A stretch of DNA of 64,000 bases, taken from NCBI RefSeq assembly GCF_001518015.1, contig NZ_LPUY01000008.1:124001-188000 (forward strand), in the 5' to 3' direction. Below are positions 35,175 to 44,172 of the stretch, in pieces. Position 1 is the first letter of the stretch. Each line of letters starts with the position of its first letter. The position numbers and the translations under genes are program-made. The notes below the pieces were generated by a model. The model worked only from the letters and a program-made list of their open reading frames with translations. It searched no databases and was not told where the DNA came from. Source of the stretch: Tritonibacter horizontis. Lineage in GTDB: Bacteria; Pseudomonadota; Alphaproteobacteria; Rhodobacterales; Rhodobacteraceae.

Positions 35175-36233
35175 TTAGCGCAACCGGGCCTCTGTTTCCT
35201 TGTCAAAGAGGAATACATCGGCGTCGTTGAATGACAGGCTCACCGAGGTGCCTTCTTCCAGCATATCCTCGCCCCGTGTCTCCACGATCAGTTTGGAACC
35301 GTCGGTGCAGATAAGATGGTCATAGGCCACGGCGCCCAAGCGTTCGCGTAGCTCCAACTGGGCGGTATCCCCTGCTGAGAGGGTTATGGATTGCGGACGC
35401 AGACCGACAATCACCTCCGTGCCAATGGGGGGCAAGGTGACGTTGGGTGCAACAACGCGACCACCGAGCGCGGCGATCTCGACACCTTTGTCCGTCACCT
35501 GACCCGCAACGAAATTCATCCCAGGCGAACCGATGAACCCCGCGACAAAGCGATTGTCGGGGTCATTGTAAAGGTCCATCGGCTTGCCGACCTGCTCGAC
35601 CCGCCCGGCCCGCAGCACCACAATCTTGTCTGCGAGCGTCATCGCTTCGACCTGATCATGCGTTACATAGATCATGGTCGCGCCGATTTCCTTGTGCAGA
35701 CGGGCGATTTCAACCCGCATGTCGACACGCAGCTCGGCATCGAGGTTCGACAACGGCTCGTCAAAAAGGAAGACTTCGGGCCCGCGCACAATGGCGCGTC
35801 CAATCGCAACCCGTTGACGTTGCCCGCCGGACAACGCCTTTGGTTTGCGCTTGAGGTAATCGTCCAGTTTCAGGATGTGGGAGGCCTCAGACACCTTTTT
35901 GGTGATCTCGGCTTTTGGATGGCCGGTCATTTTAAGGCCGAAACCCATGTTTTCTTCGACCGTCATATGCGGATAAAGTGCGTAGGACTGGAACACCATG
36001 GCAACGCCCCGTTCGGCGGCATCGACATTGGTCACATCGCGATTACCAATGTGGATCTGGCCGGATGTGGTTTCTTCCAGCCCGGCCACCATTCGCAGCA
36101 AGGTGGATTTTCCGCACCCGGACGGGCCGACGAAGACGCAGAACTCGCCGTCTTCAATCTGAAGATTTACGTCGTGGATGGTCTGGACTTCACCATATTT
36201 CTTGATGGTATTTGTCAGCGTGACGCCGGTCAT
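35175..36233 (-). CDS. Sugar ABC transporter ATPase (UgpC/MalK type)
   Basis: ATP-binding subunit of a carbohydrate importer (CUT1 class), 352 residues. It has Walker A GPSGCGKST, Q-loop MVFQSYALYPHM, signature LSGGQRQR, Walker B VFLFDEPLSNLD, switch His THDQ, and a C-terminal TOBE domain (GLRPQSITLSAG). It sits downstream of the iclR gene on the minus strand, while its membrane and binding partners are on the plus strand across the divergent promoter. The ATG is preceded by AGGAT. The sugar is inferred from the locus to be a galactoside. Confidence 0.92.
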   Translation of the reverse strand: MTGVTLTNTIKKYGEVQTIHDVNLQIEDGEFCVFVGPSGCGKSTLLRMVAGLEETTSGQIHIGNRDVTNVDAAERGVAMVFQSYALYPHMTVEENMGFGLKMTGHPKAEITKKVSEASHILKLDDYLKRKPKALSGGQRQRVAIGRAIVRGPEVFLFDEPLSNLDAELRVDMRVEIARLHKEIGATMIYVTHDQVEAMTLADKIVVLRAGRVEQVGKPMDLYNDPDNRFVAGFIGSPGMNFVAGQVTDKGVEIAALGGRVVAPNVTLPPIGTEVIVGLRPQSITLSAGDTAQLELRERLGAVAYDHLICTDGSKLIVETRGEDMLEEGTSVSLSFNDADVFLFDKETEARLR

Positions 36234-36287
36234 TTTCGTGATCCTTTCTGCGACGCAAGAGCGTTTTGCCCAGAACGTCGGTCCTCC

Positions 36288-37079
36288 TCAGGTGGGAAAC
36301 TGCCAGCTTTCGGCGGATTCCGAGATATCGTTTGCGGTTTTCAGTAACAGCGGGCGCAGCGTGTCGAGGCTTTCCAAGGACCGCCGCTGCAGCGACGACG
36401 TAATGGAGACTGCTCCCATGACCCGGCCATTGGCGGACAGGATCGGGGCAGCGATACAGATGATCCCGGGCTCGTGCTCTTCTCTGTCGAATGCCACGCC
36501 TTCGGCCCGGATGGCCTCCAGTTCGATCCGAAATTCAGCCTCTGTCGAGAGGGTCTGCGGGGTGTGTCGAAGGTATGCCTGCCGGCGGATCGCATCTTCG
36601 CGGCCGTCGGCGTCCAGATGGGCGATCATCGCCTTGCCGACTCCGGTGCAATAGCCGGGGCCAATTTTGCCCGCCTGGCTGAACATTTCGATCGGGGTCT
36701 GGGCGTTGCGTTTGTCCACATAGAGCACCTGCCCCTGGTCGAGCTGCGCGAGGTGGATTGTTTCGCCAACCGTTTCTGACAGCGCGTCCAAATGCGGCCG
36801 TGCCAAGGGGGCGAGCGAACTTTGGCGCCAGGCCGCATGCGCCAGTCGAACGAGGCGGAGGCCCGGCGCATAGGCTTGGCTCTGTTCGTCGAAACGGAGC
36901 ATCCCCTGATTCGTCAGGGTCTGAAGTAACCGGTACAGAGTCGCCTTAGGGTGGGGCGAGTTTGCCAATAATTCGGCAAAACGGACCGGACGACCAAACT
37001 CAGCAACCTGATCCAGAATCTCCAATGCTTTTCCGACAGTTCCATCGGTGCTGCGCTGCGGCAATTGCGGCGTGGTCAT
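36288..37079 (-). CDS. IclR-family regulator of the galactoside locus
   Basis: Transcription factor of 263 residues. The N-terminal winged helix includes GRPVRFAELLANSPHPKATL and YRLLQTLTNQGMLRF, and the C-terminal effector domain has TGVGKAMIAHL and SITSSLQR-type features. IclR proteins bind palindromic operators and respond to pathway intermediates. Two tandem palindromes at 37152 and 37172 in the divergent region are the likely sites. The effector may be galactose, galactonate or 2-keto-3-deoxygalactonate; this is inference. GGGAGGA precedes its ATG. It is followed by the ATPase gene after 54 bases. Confidence 0.9.
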   Translation of the reverse strand: MTTPQLPQRSTDGTVGKALEILDQVAEFGRPVRFAELLANSPHPKATLYRLLQTLTNQGMLRFDEQSQAYAPGLRLVRLAHAAWRQSSLAPLARPHLDALSETVGETIHLAQLDQGQVLYVDKRNAQTPIEMFSQAGKIGPGYCTGVGKAMIAHLDADGREDAIRRQAYLRHTPQTLSTEAEFRIELEAIRAEGVAFDREEHEPGIICIAAPILSANGRVMGAVSITSSLQRRSLESLDTLRPLLLKTANDISESAESWQFPT

Positions 37080-37111
37080 GGTTGTCCTCCCTCACGTCAG
37101 TTCCCGCTGAG

Positions 37112-37129
37112 GTGAACAGACTGTTGACA
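37112..37129. promoter_or_regulatory. Palindrome overlapping a TTGACA box
   Basis: AACAGACTGTT at 37115-37125 is a perfect palindrome around a central A, extended by GT and AC ends. It overlaps TTGACA at 37124-37129, the probable -35 of the solute-binding-protein gene (CATGGT at 37148-37153 could be the -10 with 18 bases between). Confidence 0.4.
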
Positions 37130-37151
37130 TTCATAGACCGGTTCCCCCATG

Positions 37152-37188
37152 GTTTCAATAGTTGGAAAGATGTTTCATTATTTGGAAC
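37152..37188. promoter_or_regulatory. Tandem IclR-like operators
   Basis: Two 17-base imperfect palindromes, GTTTCAATAGTTGGAAA (37152-37168) and GTTTCATTATTTGGAAC (37172-37188), with centres 20 bases apart, about two helical turns. Both fit a GTTYCA-N5-TGRAAC pattern typical of IclR-type sites. They lie at or just after the expected transcription start of the sugar operon. Confidence 0.65.
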
Positions 37189-37218
37189 CAAGCCAACATC
37201 AAAAATAGGGAGGATACC

Positions 37219-38472
37219 ATGAAGTTTCTGAAAGGAACGGCCGCAGGTTTTGCAATGGTCGTTGGACTGGCTGCATCCGCACAGGCTGCTGAGCTGACCG
37301 GGACGTTGAAAATTTTCTCGGATATGTCGAACCCGGCACCGCGCGCGGTGATGGAAAAAATGGCGGCGGATTTTGATGCCCTGCACCCGGATCTGACAGT
37401 TGAACTGACCGTCATCGACCGCGAAGCCTACAAGACGCAAATCCGCAACTTCCTGACCGCAAACGCGCCGGATGTCGCCAACTGGTATGCCGCCAACCGG
37501 ATGCGTCCTTACGTTTCTGCCGGCCTGTTCGAGGACGTGTCGGATCTCTGGGGTGAGCCTGCAATCGCCGACAACCTTGCCTCCACCAAGGGCGCGATGA
37601 CCCTGGATGGCAAACAATGGGGCGTGCCCTATACCTACTACCAGTGGGGCGTCTACTACCGCGAGGACATCTACAAAGATCTCGGTCTGGAAGAACCCAA
37701 AGACTGGGAAGCGTTCAAAGCAAACTGCCAGAAGATCCTGGATTCAGGCAAGAAATGCTTCACCATCGGGTCCAAGTTCCTCTGGACGGCCGGCGGGTGG
37801 TTTGACTACCTCAATATGCGCACCAACGGCTATGACTTCCACATGGCGCTGACCAATGGCGAAGTCGAGTGGACAGACGACCGCGTCAAGGCGACCTTTG
37901 CCAATTGGCGCGAACTGATCGACATGGGCGCATTTATCGACAACCACCAGTCCTACAGCTGGCAGGAAGCGCTGCCATTCATGGTCAACGGCGATGCTGC
38001 GGCCTATCTGATGGGGAACTTTGCGGTTGCCCCCCTGCGCGAAGCGGGCTTGGGTGAAGATCAGCTCGATTTCTATCAGTTCCCGGTGATCAACCCGGAT
38101 GTTGAACTGGCAGAAGATGCGCCAACCGACACATTCCACATCCCGTCGGGCGCGCAGAACAAGGAAGCCGCGCGTGAGTTCCTGCGGTATGTGGTTTCGG
38201 CTGACGTGCAGACCGAAATCAACTCCGGCGATGCATTGGGCCAGCTCCCTGTGAACGCGTCTTCATCGGTGGACGATGACGAGATGCTGAACCAGGGTTT
38301 TGACATGTTGTCAGCGAACAGCCCAGGCGGGATCGCGCAGTTCTTTGATCGCGACGCGCCGGCTGAAATGGCATCGGTCGCGATGGAAGGGTTCCAGGAA
38401 TTCATGGTGTTTCCGGACAACCTGGACGACATCCTGAACCGTCTCGAGAAAACACGCCAGCGGATTTACTGA
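37219..38472 (+). CDS. Sugar ABC transporter substrate-binding protein
   Basis: Periplasmic solute-binding protein of the SBP_bac_1 type, 417 residues. A signal peptide ends after about 23 residues (ASAQAAE). The mature part shows the usual features: LKIFSDMSN, DREAYKTQIRNFL, WGVPYTYYQWGVYYREDIYK and a Trp/Tyr-rich set of residues suited to stacking on sugars. GGGAGGAT precedes ATG 37219. It is the first gene of the galactoside operon, followed by an RNA hairpin that may raise its mRNA level relative to the permeases. An alpha- or beta-galactoside ligand is inferred from GH36 and GH42 downstream. Confidence 0.92.
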   Translation: MKFLKGTAAGFAMVVGLAASAQAAELTGTLKIFSDMSNPAPRAVMEKMAADFDALHPDLTVELTVIDREAYKTQIRNFLTANAPDVANWYAANRMRPYVSAGLFEDVSDLWGEPAIADNLASTKGAMTLDGKQWGVPYTYYQWGVYYREDIYKDLGLEEPKDWEAFKANCQKILDSGKKCFTIGSKFLWTAGGWFDYLNMRTNGYDFHMALTNGEVEWTDDRVKATFANWRELIDMGAFIDNHQSYSWQEALPFMVNGDAAAYLMGNFAVAPLREAGLGEDQLDFYQFPVINPDVELAEDAPTDTFHIPSGAQNKEAAREFLRYVVSADVQTEINSGDALGQLPVNASSSVDDDEMLNQGFDMLSANSPGGIAQFFDRDAPAEMASVAMEGFQEFMVFPDNLDDILNRLEKTRQRIY

Positions 38473-38485
38473 GTGTGATGTGGCC

Positions 38486-38509
38486 GGGCGGAGGATGTTT
38501 CCTTCGCCC
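38486..38509 (+). other. RNA hairpin after the solute-binding-protein gene
   Basis: GGGCGGAGGA at 38486-38495 pairs with TCCTTCGCCC at 38500-38509 with one mismatch and a TGTT loop. There is no T-run. Such hairpins often protect the upstream binding-protein message. Confidence 0.5.
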
Positions 38510-38624
38510 GTGTCCTGGCTTGACGCCGTGACCCGAGGGCGCGACCGCCAAGCGAGGGACGAAATTTTCTGCCCGACATGCCAGGTAACACTGGTTCGGG
38601 TGCGATGTTCCGGGAGGTACTCCT

Positions 38625-39548
38625 TTGGCCGATACGATGATGCCGAACTCCGACGGCGCTCCGGGTTGGATTCGCCGCAACCGGCAGGCGCTGGCGCCAT
38701 TCTTGTTTCTGTTGCCGGGGGTCCTGTTTTTTCTGTTTTATGTGATTTTTCCGATCCTGCAGAGTTTCAACCTGTCTTTCTACCGTTGGGATGGGCTCGG
38801 CGAGCCGGTCTATATAGGCGCTGAAAACTACATCGAACTGCTCGATGACCGCGCCTTTGAGGTCTCGATCTGGAACAACCTCAAATGGTTGCTGATGTAT
38901 CTTCTGGCGATCCCTGCAGGGCTGGCGATAGCGTTGTTCCTCAATCAGAATGTCGTTGGTATTCGACTGTATAAGTCGTTGTTTTTCTTTCCATTCGTGA
39001 TCAGCCAAGTGGTCGTCGGGCTGGTGTTCAGTTGGTTTTATGACCCGACATTCGGTCTGCTGAACCAAATCCTCGGGTTCTTTGGGCTTGGGACGCTGAA
39101 TGTCCTGGGCGATCCAAACCTGGTGACTTACGGGATCATCCTTGCAGGTCTTTGGCCGCAGACAGCCTATTGCATGATCCTTTATTTGACCGGATTGAAC
39201 GCCGTAGACCCGGAGCAGGTCGAAGCGGCCCGTTTGGATGGCGCAAAAGGGTTCAAGATGCTTTGGTACGTGATCATCCCTCAGCTGCGACCGGCAACAT
39301 TCATCGCATTTGTGGTGACCATCATTGGCGCTTTGCGGTCCTTTGACCTGATTTCCATCATGACCAATGGCGGGCCGTTTGGGTCCTCGCGCGTTCTGTC
39401 GTTCTACATGTTTGAAAAAGCCCTGTCTGAATATGGGTTCCGCATGGGCTATGGCGCGGCCATTGCCGTGGTGCTGTTCCTGATCATGCTCCTGTTCATC
39501 GCCTACTTCCTGTGGTCGATGTACGAAGAAGAGAAAGGCGGCCGCTGA
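38625..39548 (+). CDS. Sugar ABC transporter permease, UgpA/MalF type
   Basis: Inner-membrane permease of 307 residues with six predicted membrane segments and the EAA loop EAARLDGAKGFKMLWYVIIP that docks the ATPase. The TTG at 38625 is the likely start: GGGAGG at 38612-38617 lies seven bases upstream, while the first ATG (38637) is too far from it. A low-efficiency TTG start fits lower need for permease than for binding protein. Its stop overlaps the next permease start (TGATG). Confidence 0.92.
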   Translation: MADTMMPNSDGAPGWIRRNRQALAPFLFLLPGVLFFLFYVIFPILQSFNLSFYRWDGLGEPVYIGAENYIELLDDRAFEVSIWNNLKWLLMYLLAIPAGLAIALFLNQNVVGIRLYKSLFFFPFVISQVVVGLVFSWFYDPTFGLLNQILGFFGLGTLNVLGDPNLVTYGIILAGLWPQTAYCMILYLTGLNAVDPEQVEAARLDGAKGFKMLWYVIIPQLRPATFIAFVVTIIGALRSFDLISIMTNGGPFGSSRVLSFYMFEKALSEYGFRMGYGAAIAVVLFLIMLLFIAYFLWSMYEEEKGGR

Positions 39549-40396
39549 TGTTCCCGCGTCCAATTCAGAAATCCTCGTCCGCCTGGGCCGCCACCTATCA
39601 GGCCATGGTGCCGATGGCGCTGGTGCTGTGGTTGCTGCCGTTGATCGCGGTGGCGGTCTTTTCGATCAAGCCGGATGTGGATTTCACCACCGGCAACTAT
39701 TGGGGCTGGCCATCTTCGTTCAAAGGGTTCGAGAACTACGGCAAGGTCTTCTTCGCATCCGATATGCCGCGCTATCTGCTGAACTCGGTACTGATCACGG
39801 TGCCGACGGTGATCGGTGCTGTGGCATTGTCCTGCATGACCGGCTTTGCGCTGGGCGTGTACAAATTTCGCGGTAACCTGTTGTTGTTCTTCATGTTTGT
39901 AGCGGGAAACTTCGTGCCGTTTCAGATCTTGATGGTCCCGGTTCGTGATCTGACGCTGGATATGGGGCTCTACAATACCAAGACGGGTCTGGTTTTGTTC
40001 CATGTCGCGTTTCAAACCGGATTCTGCACCCTGTTCATGCGGAATTTTATCCGTGCCTTGCCGTTTGAGCTGATCGAGGCCGCGCGGGTTGAAGGGGTGG
40101 CAGAGTGGCGGATCTTCTGGTTCGTGGTGCTGCCACTGATGAAGCCCGCGATTGCAGCATTGTCGGTGCTGATCTTTACGTTCATCTGGAACGATTACTT
40201 CTGGGCAGTGGTCCTGACCCAGGGCGCAGAGAGCCAGCCAGTCACGGCGGGGATCACCTCGTTCAACGCGCAATACCGTGCCGCCTATCACCTGATGAGC
40301 GCGGGCTCGATTGTCGCGGCCCTGCCGCCGGTGGCGATGTTTTTCCTGATGCAGCGACATTTCATTGCAGGTCTGACCCTTGGGGCTGTCAAATGA
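39548..40396 (+). CDS. Sugar ABC transporter permease, UgpE/MalG type
   Basis: Second permease of the importer, 282 residues with six membrane segments. The EAA loop reads IEAARVEGVAEWRIFWFVVL. The N-terminal segment MVPMALVLWLLPLIAVAVFS and C-terminal end GLTLGAVK are typical of MalG-type proteins. Start ATG 39548 overlaps the stop of the first permease, and its stop overlaps the alpha-galactosidase start (ATGA), tying uptake to hydrolysis in one mRNA. Confidence 0.92.
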   Translation: MFPRPIQKSSSAWAATYQAMVPMALVLWLLPLIAVAVFSIKPDVDFTTGNYWGWPSSFKGFENYGKVFFASDMPRYLLNSVLITVPTVIGAVALSCMTGFALGVYKFRGNLLLFFMFVAGNFVPFQILMVPVRDLTLDMGLYNTKTGLVLFHVAFQTGFCTLFMRNFIRALPFELIEAARVEGVAEWRIFWFVVLPLMKPAIAALSVLIFTFIWNDYFWAVVLTQGAESQPVTAGITSFNAQYRAAYHLMSAGSIVAALPPVAMFFLMQRHFIAGLTLGAVK

Positions 40397-42459
40397 GCGA
40401 AGAGTTGCAACTCTGGCGGATTGATGCGCCGGGGCAAACCCTGGTTCTCGCGTCTGATGGCGGTCTTCCCGGCGCGATCTACTGGGGCCCTGCGTTGCAA
40501 CCGGAGACGGACCTCGCAGCACTGGCCCGTGCCTGCGAACAAGAGGTGACGGGCGGCATGATCGACCAATTGCCGCCACTGTCCCTATGTCCCGAAACCT
40601 CTCGGTCGTTTGAAGGCCAGCCGGGCATGGTGGTCTATCGGGACGGGGCGCAGCTCTACCCTCGGTTTCGATTGGAAGAAGCAAACGGCAATACCTTTAC
40701 CTGCCGTGATCACGACCAGAGGCTGACCCTGATCTTTGATGTCCAGGTGCTGGGTGAAACGATCGTGGCTGGCACCACGCTGATCAGCGACGACGAGGTT
40801 ACCCTGCATCATCTGGCCGCCCCCGTGCTTCCGGGGCCGCAAATGGGGCAGGAGATCGTTGACTTCTCTGGCCGCTGGATCGGCGAGTTTCAAATGGAAC
40901 GTGCCCGGTGGCGGGCTGGCATTCACAAGCGTGAGGCGCGTTCAGGCCGGTCGGGACATGAGCATCCGCCCCTAGCCTATTTCCCCGAAACAGGGGCATC
41001 CAATACCCAAGGCACAGTCTTTGCCATGCATTACGGCTGGTCCGGCGGGCATGTGATGCTGGCGGAGGAGATGCCGTCGGGGCGGCGACAAATCCAATGG
41101 GGGCACGCGACGGGGACGCGAGCGGCGGGAACCAAGTTCCGCACGGCGCCGCTCTATCTTGCGGTGTCACAACATGGTTTCAACGGTTGCGCCGTGGCGT
41201 TCCAGCGATTGCTTCGTGACCATGTGGTGGTTTGGCCAAAGCCGGAAACACCGCGCCCGGTTCATTACAACTGCTGGGAGGCCGTCTATTTCAAGCACGA
41301 CCTCAGCGTCCTCGGAGAGATTGCCGAGCGTGCGGCCGATCTGGGCGCGGAGCGTTTCGTTCTGGACGATGGCTGGTTCGGCAAGCGGGATGATGACAGT
41401 TCCTCGCTGGGCGATTGGGAAATCGACCGGCGCAAATGGCCTGACGGGCTGACCCCGCTGATCGAACATGTTGAGCAGCTTGGTATGGTCTTTGGTCTTT
41501 GGGTCGAGCCTGAGATGGTGAACCTCGACAGCGATCTCGCCCGCGCGCACCCCGATTGGATTCTGGGGCCGGTTGACCAGATAGAGGGGCGACAGCAGCG
41601 GGTGCTGGACCTGTCGATGGAAGTGGTCCGCGCGTATCTTTTTCAAAAGATCTCAGCGCTTCTGGCGGACTACCGGATCGACTATCTGAAATGGGATCAC
41701 AACCGATTGCTCCCCATTGCGGATGCCGAACAGACAGAGGGATTTTATGCGTTGCTCCGGGAGCTGCGGCACAAATTTCCCCAAGTTGAGATTGAAAGCT
41801 GCGCGTCGGGTGGGGGACGGATTGATGCGGGTGTTCTGAGCCTGACGCAGCGGGTCTGGCTTTCGGATAGCAACGATGCATTGGAACGGCTGCGCATTCA
41901 GCATGATGCGGCGTTGCTTCTGCCGATGTCCGTGACGGGCTCTCATGTGGGGCCACGGACCTGCCATACTTCGGGGCGGACGATTGACATGCCAATGCGG
42001 GCCTGGGTCGCAGCACAGCGCCACCTTGGCTTTGAGATGGATCCGCGAGAATTGACCGACAAAGAGGCCGATGTGCTGCGCCGGGTAACCACATGGTGGA
42101 AAACGAACCGGGATTGGCGGCTGATGGCCGATATCTTGCGTTTGGATGCGGCCGATCCGACGGTGGTTGCAGAACAGCAGCTTGCCCAGGATGGGGCGAA
42201 GTTTGTGGTCTTTGCGGGCCGCGCACAGGCCGCTCGGCAGATCATGCCTAGACCATTGCGACTGACCCAATTGGATCCACAGGCGCGCTATCGTATCAAT
42301 CTCGTCAATCGGGAGGATCTTCACCATCTTTCGCGCGGCTCAACCGCCCTGAAGGACGGTCCGATGGTGCTTGGTGGTGACGTCCTCATGCAGCAGGGAT
42401 TGACCCTGCCGTGGCAATTTCCGCAAACGATCTGGGTGATCGAGGGAGAAAAACTATGA
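40393..42459 (+). CDS. Alpha-galactosidase, GH36
   Basis: Glycoside hydrolase family 36 enzyme of 688 residues that releases galactose from alpha-galactosides such as melibiose or raffinose. An N-terminal beta domain precedes the barrel. Seen: FVLDDGWFGKRDDD, the nucleophile Asp435 in LKWDHNR, CASGGGRID, and the acid/base Asp492 in WLSDSND; the 57-residue gap between the two Asp fits the family. There is no signal peptide, so it acts in the cytosol on imported sugar. ATG 40393 overlaps the permease stop; its own stop overlaps the dehydratase start. Confidence 0.93.
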   Translation: MSEELQLWRIDAPGQTLVLASDGGLPGAIYWGPALQPETDLAALARACEQEVTGGMIDQLPPLSLCPETSRSFEGQPGMVVYRDGAQLYPRFRLEEANGNTFTCRDHDQRLTLIFDVQVLGETIVAGTTLISDDEVTLHHLAAPVLPGPQMGQEIVDFSGRWIGEFQMERARWRAGIHKREARSGRSGHEHPPLAYFPETGASNTQGTVFAMHYGWSGGHVMLAEEMPSGRRQIQWGHATGTRAAGTKFRTAPLYLAVSQHGFNGCAVAFQRLLRDHVVVWPKPETPRPVHYNCWEAVYFKHDLSVLGEIAERAADLGAERFVLDDGWFGKRDDDSSSLGDWEIDRRKWPDGLTPLIEHVEQLGMVFGLWVEPEMVNLDSDLARAHPDWILGPVDQIEGRQQRVLDLSMEVVRAYLFQKISALLADYRIDYLKWDHNRLLPIADAEQTEGFYALLRELRHKFPQVEIESCASGGGRIDAGVLSLTQRVWLSDSNDALERLRIQHDAALLLPMSVTGSHVGPRTCHTSGRTIDMPMRAWVAAQRHLGFEMDPRELTDKEADVLRRVTTWWKTNRDWRLMADILRLDAADPTVVAEQQLAQDGAKFVVFAGRAQAARQIMPRPLRLTQLDPQARYRINLVNREDLHHLSRGSTALKDGPMVLGGDVLMQQGLTLPWQFPQTIWVIEGEKL

Positions 42460-44171
42460 CGAAAGATCGCCGCAGCAAAGGGTGGTACGGAAAGCTGGAC
42501 AAGGACGGGTTCATTCACCGGTCCTGGATGAAAAACCAGGGGTTTCCCGATCATGCGTTTGACGGACGACCGATTATCGGGATCTGCAACACGTGGTCGG
42601 AACTGACACCCTGTAACTCCGGTTTGCGGGACCTGGCCGAAGGCGTCAAGCGTGGCGTCTGGGAGGCGGGCGGGTTCCCGGTGGAGTTTCCGGTGATGTC
42701 CCTTGGCGAGACGCAGATGAAGCCGACGGCGATGCTGTTTCGCAACCTTCTGGCGATGGATGTCGAGGAATCCATTCGTGCCTATGGTATTGACGGTGTG
42801 GTTCTTCTTGGGGGGTGCGACAAGACAACGCCGGGCCAGCTGATGGGCGCCGCGTCGGTCGATCTGCCCGCCATCGTGGTGTCGTCCGGACCGATGCTGA
42901 ATGGCAAATATCGCGGGAAGGATATTGGCTCTGGCACCGACGTGTGGAAATTCTCAGAGGCCGTCCGCGCGGGCGAGATGACCCTGAAAGACTTCATGAA
43001 CGCCGAATCCGGCATGAGCCGGTCCAAAGGGGTCTGCATGACCATGGGCACCGCCTCCACCATGGCCTCGATCGTTGAGGCAATGGGCATGTCGCTGCCA
43101 ACCAATGCTGCATTGCCTGCGGTTGATGCGCGCCGCATGGCGCTGGCGCATCTGACCGGCAAGCGGATCGTCGAGATGGTAGAAGAGGACCTGAAACCGT
43201 CTGACGTGATGACCAAAGACGCCTTTGTGAATGGTATTCTCGCCAATGCTGCGGTGGGCGGGTCAACCAACGCGGTGGTGCATCTCCTGGCGCTTGCGGG
43301 CCGTGTCGGAGTCGATCTCGATTTGACGGATTTTGAAATCGGGTCGGAAATCCCACTGTTGGTGAATTGCATGCCTTCCGGCAAATACCTGATGGAAGAT
43401 TTCTGTTATGCGGGCGGCATGCCTGTCGTGCTGAAGCAGTTGCAGGACAACGGGCATCTGCGCGCCGCAAAGACGGTCCTGGGCGGTGACATCACCGCCT
43501 ATGCGGATGGCGCAGAGTGTTTCAATGAGGACGTTATCCGCAGCTTCGAAGCACCGGTGAAGCCCGCTGCTGGCCTGCGGGTGCTGCGCGGTAACCTCGC
43601 GCCCAACGGGGCGATCGTGAAACCCTCCGCCGCATCGGATCACCTGCTTGAACACGAAGGCGAGGCTTTTGTGTTCGAGAGCATCGAGGACATGAAAGCC
43701 AATATCGACCGTGAGGATCTGCCCGTCACCGCAGAGACCATCCTCGTGCTCAAGGGCTGTGGTCCGAAGGGCTATCCGGGGATGCCCGAAGTTGGCAACA
43801 TGCCGATCCCTCGCAAGCTGGTCACCCAAGGGGTGAAAGACATGATCCGCGTGTCGGATGCACGCATGTCCGGCACCGCATTTGGCACAGTCATCCTGCA
43901 TGTCTCGCCTGAGGCGCAGGCGGGCGGGCCGCTGGCGCTGGTCAAGACGGGTGATCGCATTCGGGTCTCTGCCTCCGGGGGAGAGCTGGAATTGCTGATC
44001 TCGGCCGAGGAAATGGAGGCCCGTCGCGCGGACTGGACCCCTGACGCACCGCATTACACCCGCGGCTATGCAAAATTGTACATCGATCACGTCCTGCAGG
44101 CCGACAAGGGTGCGGATTTGGATTTTCTGGTGGGCAAAGACACCCGCCCCGTTACGAGGGAGAGCCATTGA
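42456..44171 (+). CDS. IlvD/Edd-family sugar-acid dehydratase (probable galactonate dehydratase)
   Basis: Iron-sulfur dehydratase of 571 residues. The [2Fe-2S] ligands Cys53 (TPCNSGL), Cys121 (GGCDKTTP) and Cys194 (GVCMTMG) and the metal-site Lys123 have the same spacing as Rhizobium L-arabinonate dehydratase, which also accepts D-fuconate and D-galactonate. Beside a 2-keto-3-deoxygalactonate kinase and KDPGal aldolase, the likely reaction is D-galactonate to 2-keto-3-deoxygalactonate. This would replace the unrelated enolase-type DgoD of enterobacteria. L-arabinonate activity cannot be ruled out. The start overlaps the GH36 stop. Confidence 0.88.
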   Translation: MTKDRRSKGWYGKLDKDGFIHRSWMKNQGFPDHAFDGRPIIGICNTWSELTPCNSGLRDLAEGVKRGVWEAGGFPVEFPVMSLGETQMKPTAMLFRNLLAMDVEESIRAYGIDGVVLLGGCDKTTPGQLMGAASVDLPAIVVSSGPMLNGKYRGKDIGSGTDVWKFSEAVRAGEMTLKDFMNAESGMSRSKGVCMTMGTASTMASIVEAMGMSLPTNAALPAVDARRMALAHLTGKRIVEMVEEDLKPSDVMTKDAFVNGILANAAVGGSTNAVVHLLALAGRVGVDLDLTDFEIGSEIPLLVNCMPSGKYLMEDFCYAGGMPVVLKQLQDNGHLRAAKTVLGGDITAYADGAECFNEDVIRSFEAPVKPAAGLRVLRGNLAPNGAIVKPSAASDHLLEHEGEAFVFESIEDMKANIDREDLPVTAETILVLKGCGPKGYPGMPEVGNMPIPRKLVTQGVKDMIRVSDARMSGTAFGTVILHVSPEAQAGGPLALVKTGDRIRVSASGGELELLISAEEMEARRADWTPDAPHYTRGYAKLYIDHVLQADKGADLDFLVGKDTRPVTRESH

Positions 44172-44172
44172 A

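Noticed and set aside
38473-38624. Frames through 38480-38824 as a separate small gene before the permease
   Set aside because: They run into the permease in another frame; the gap is better explained by the hairpin and the permease ribosome site.
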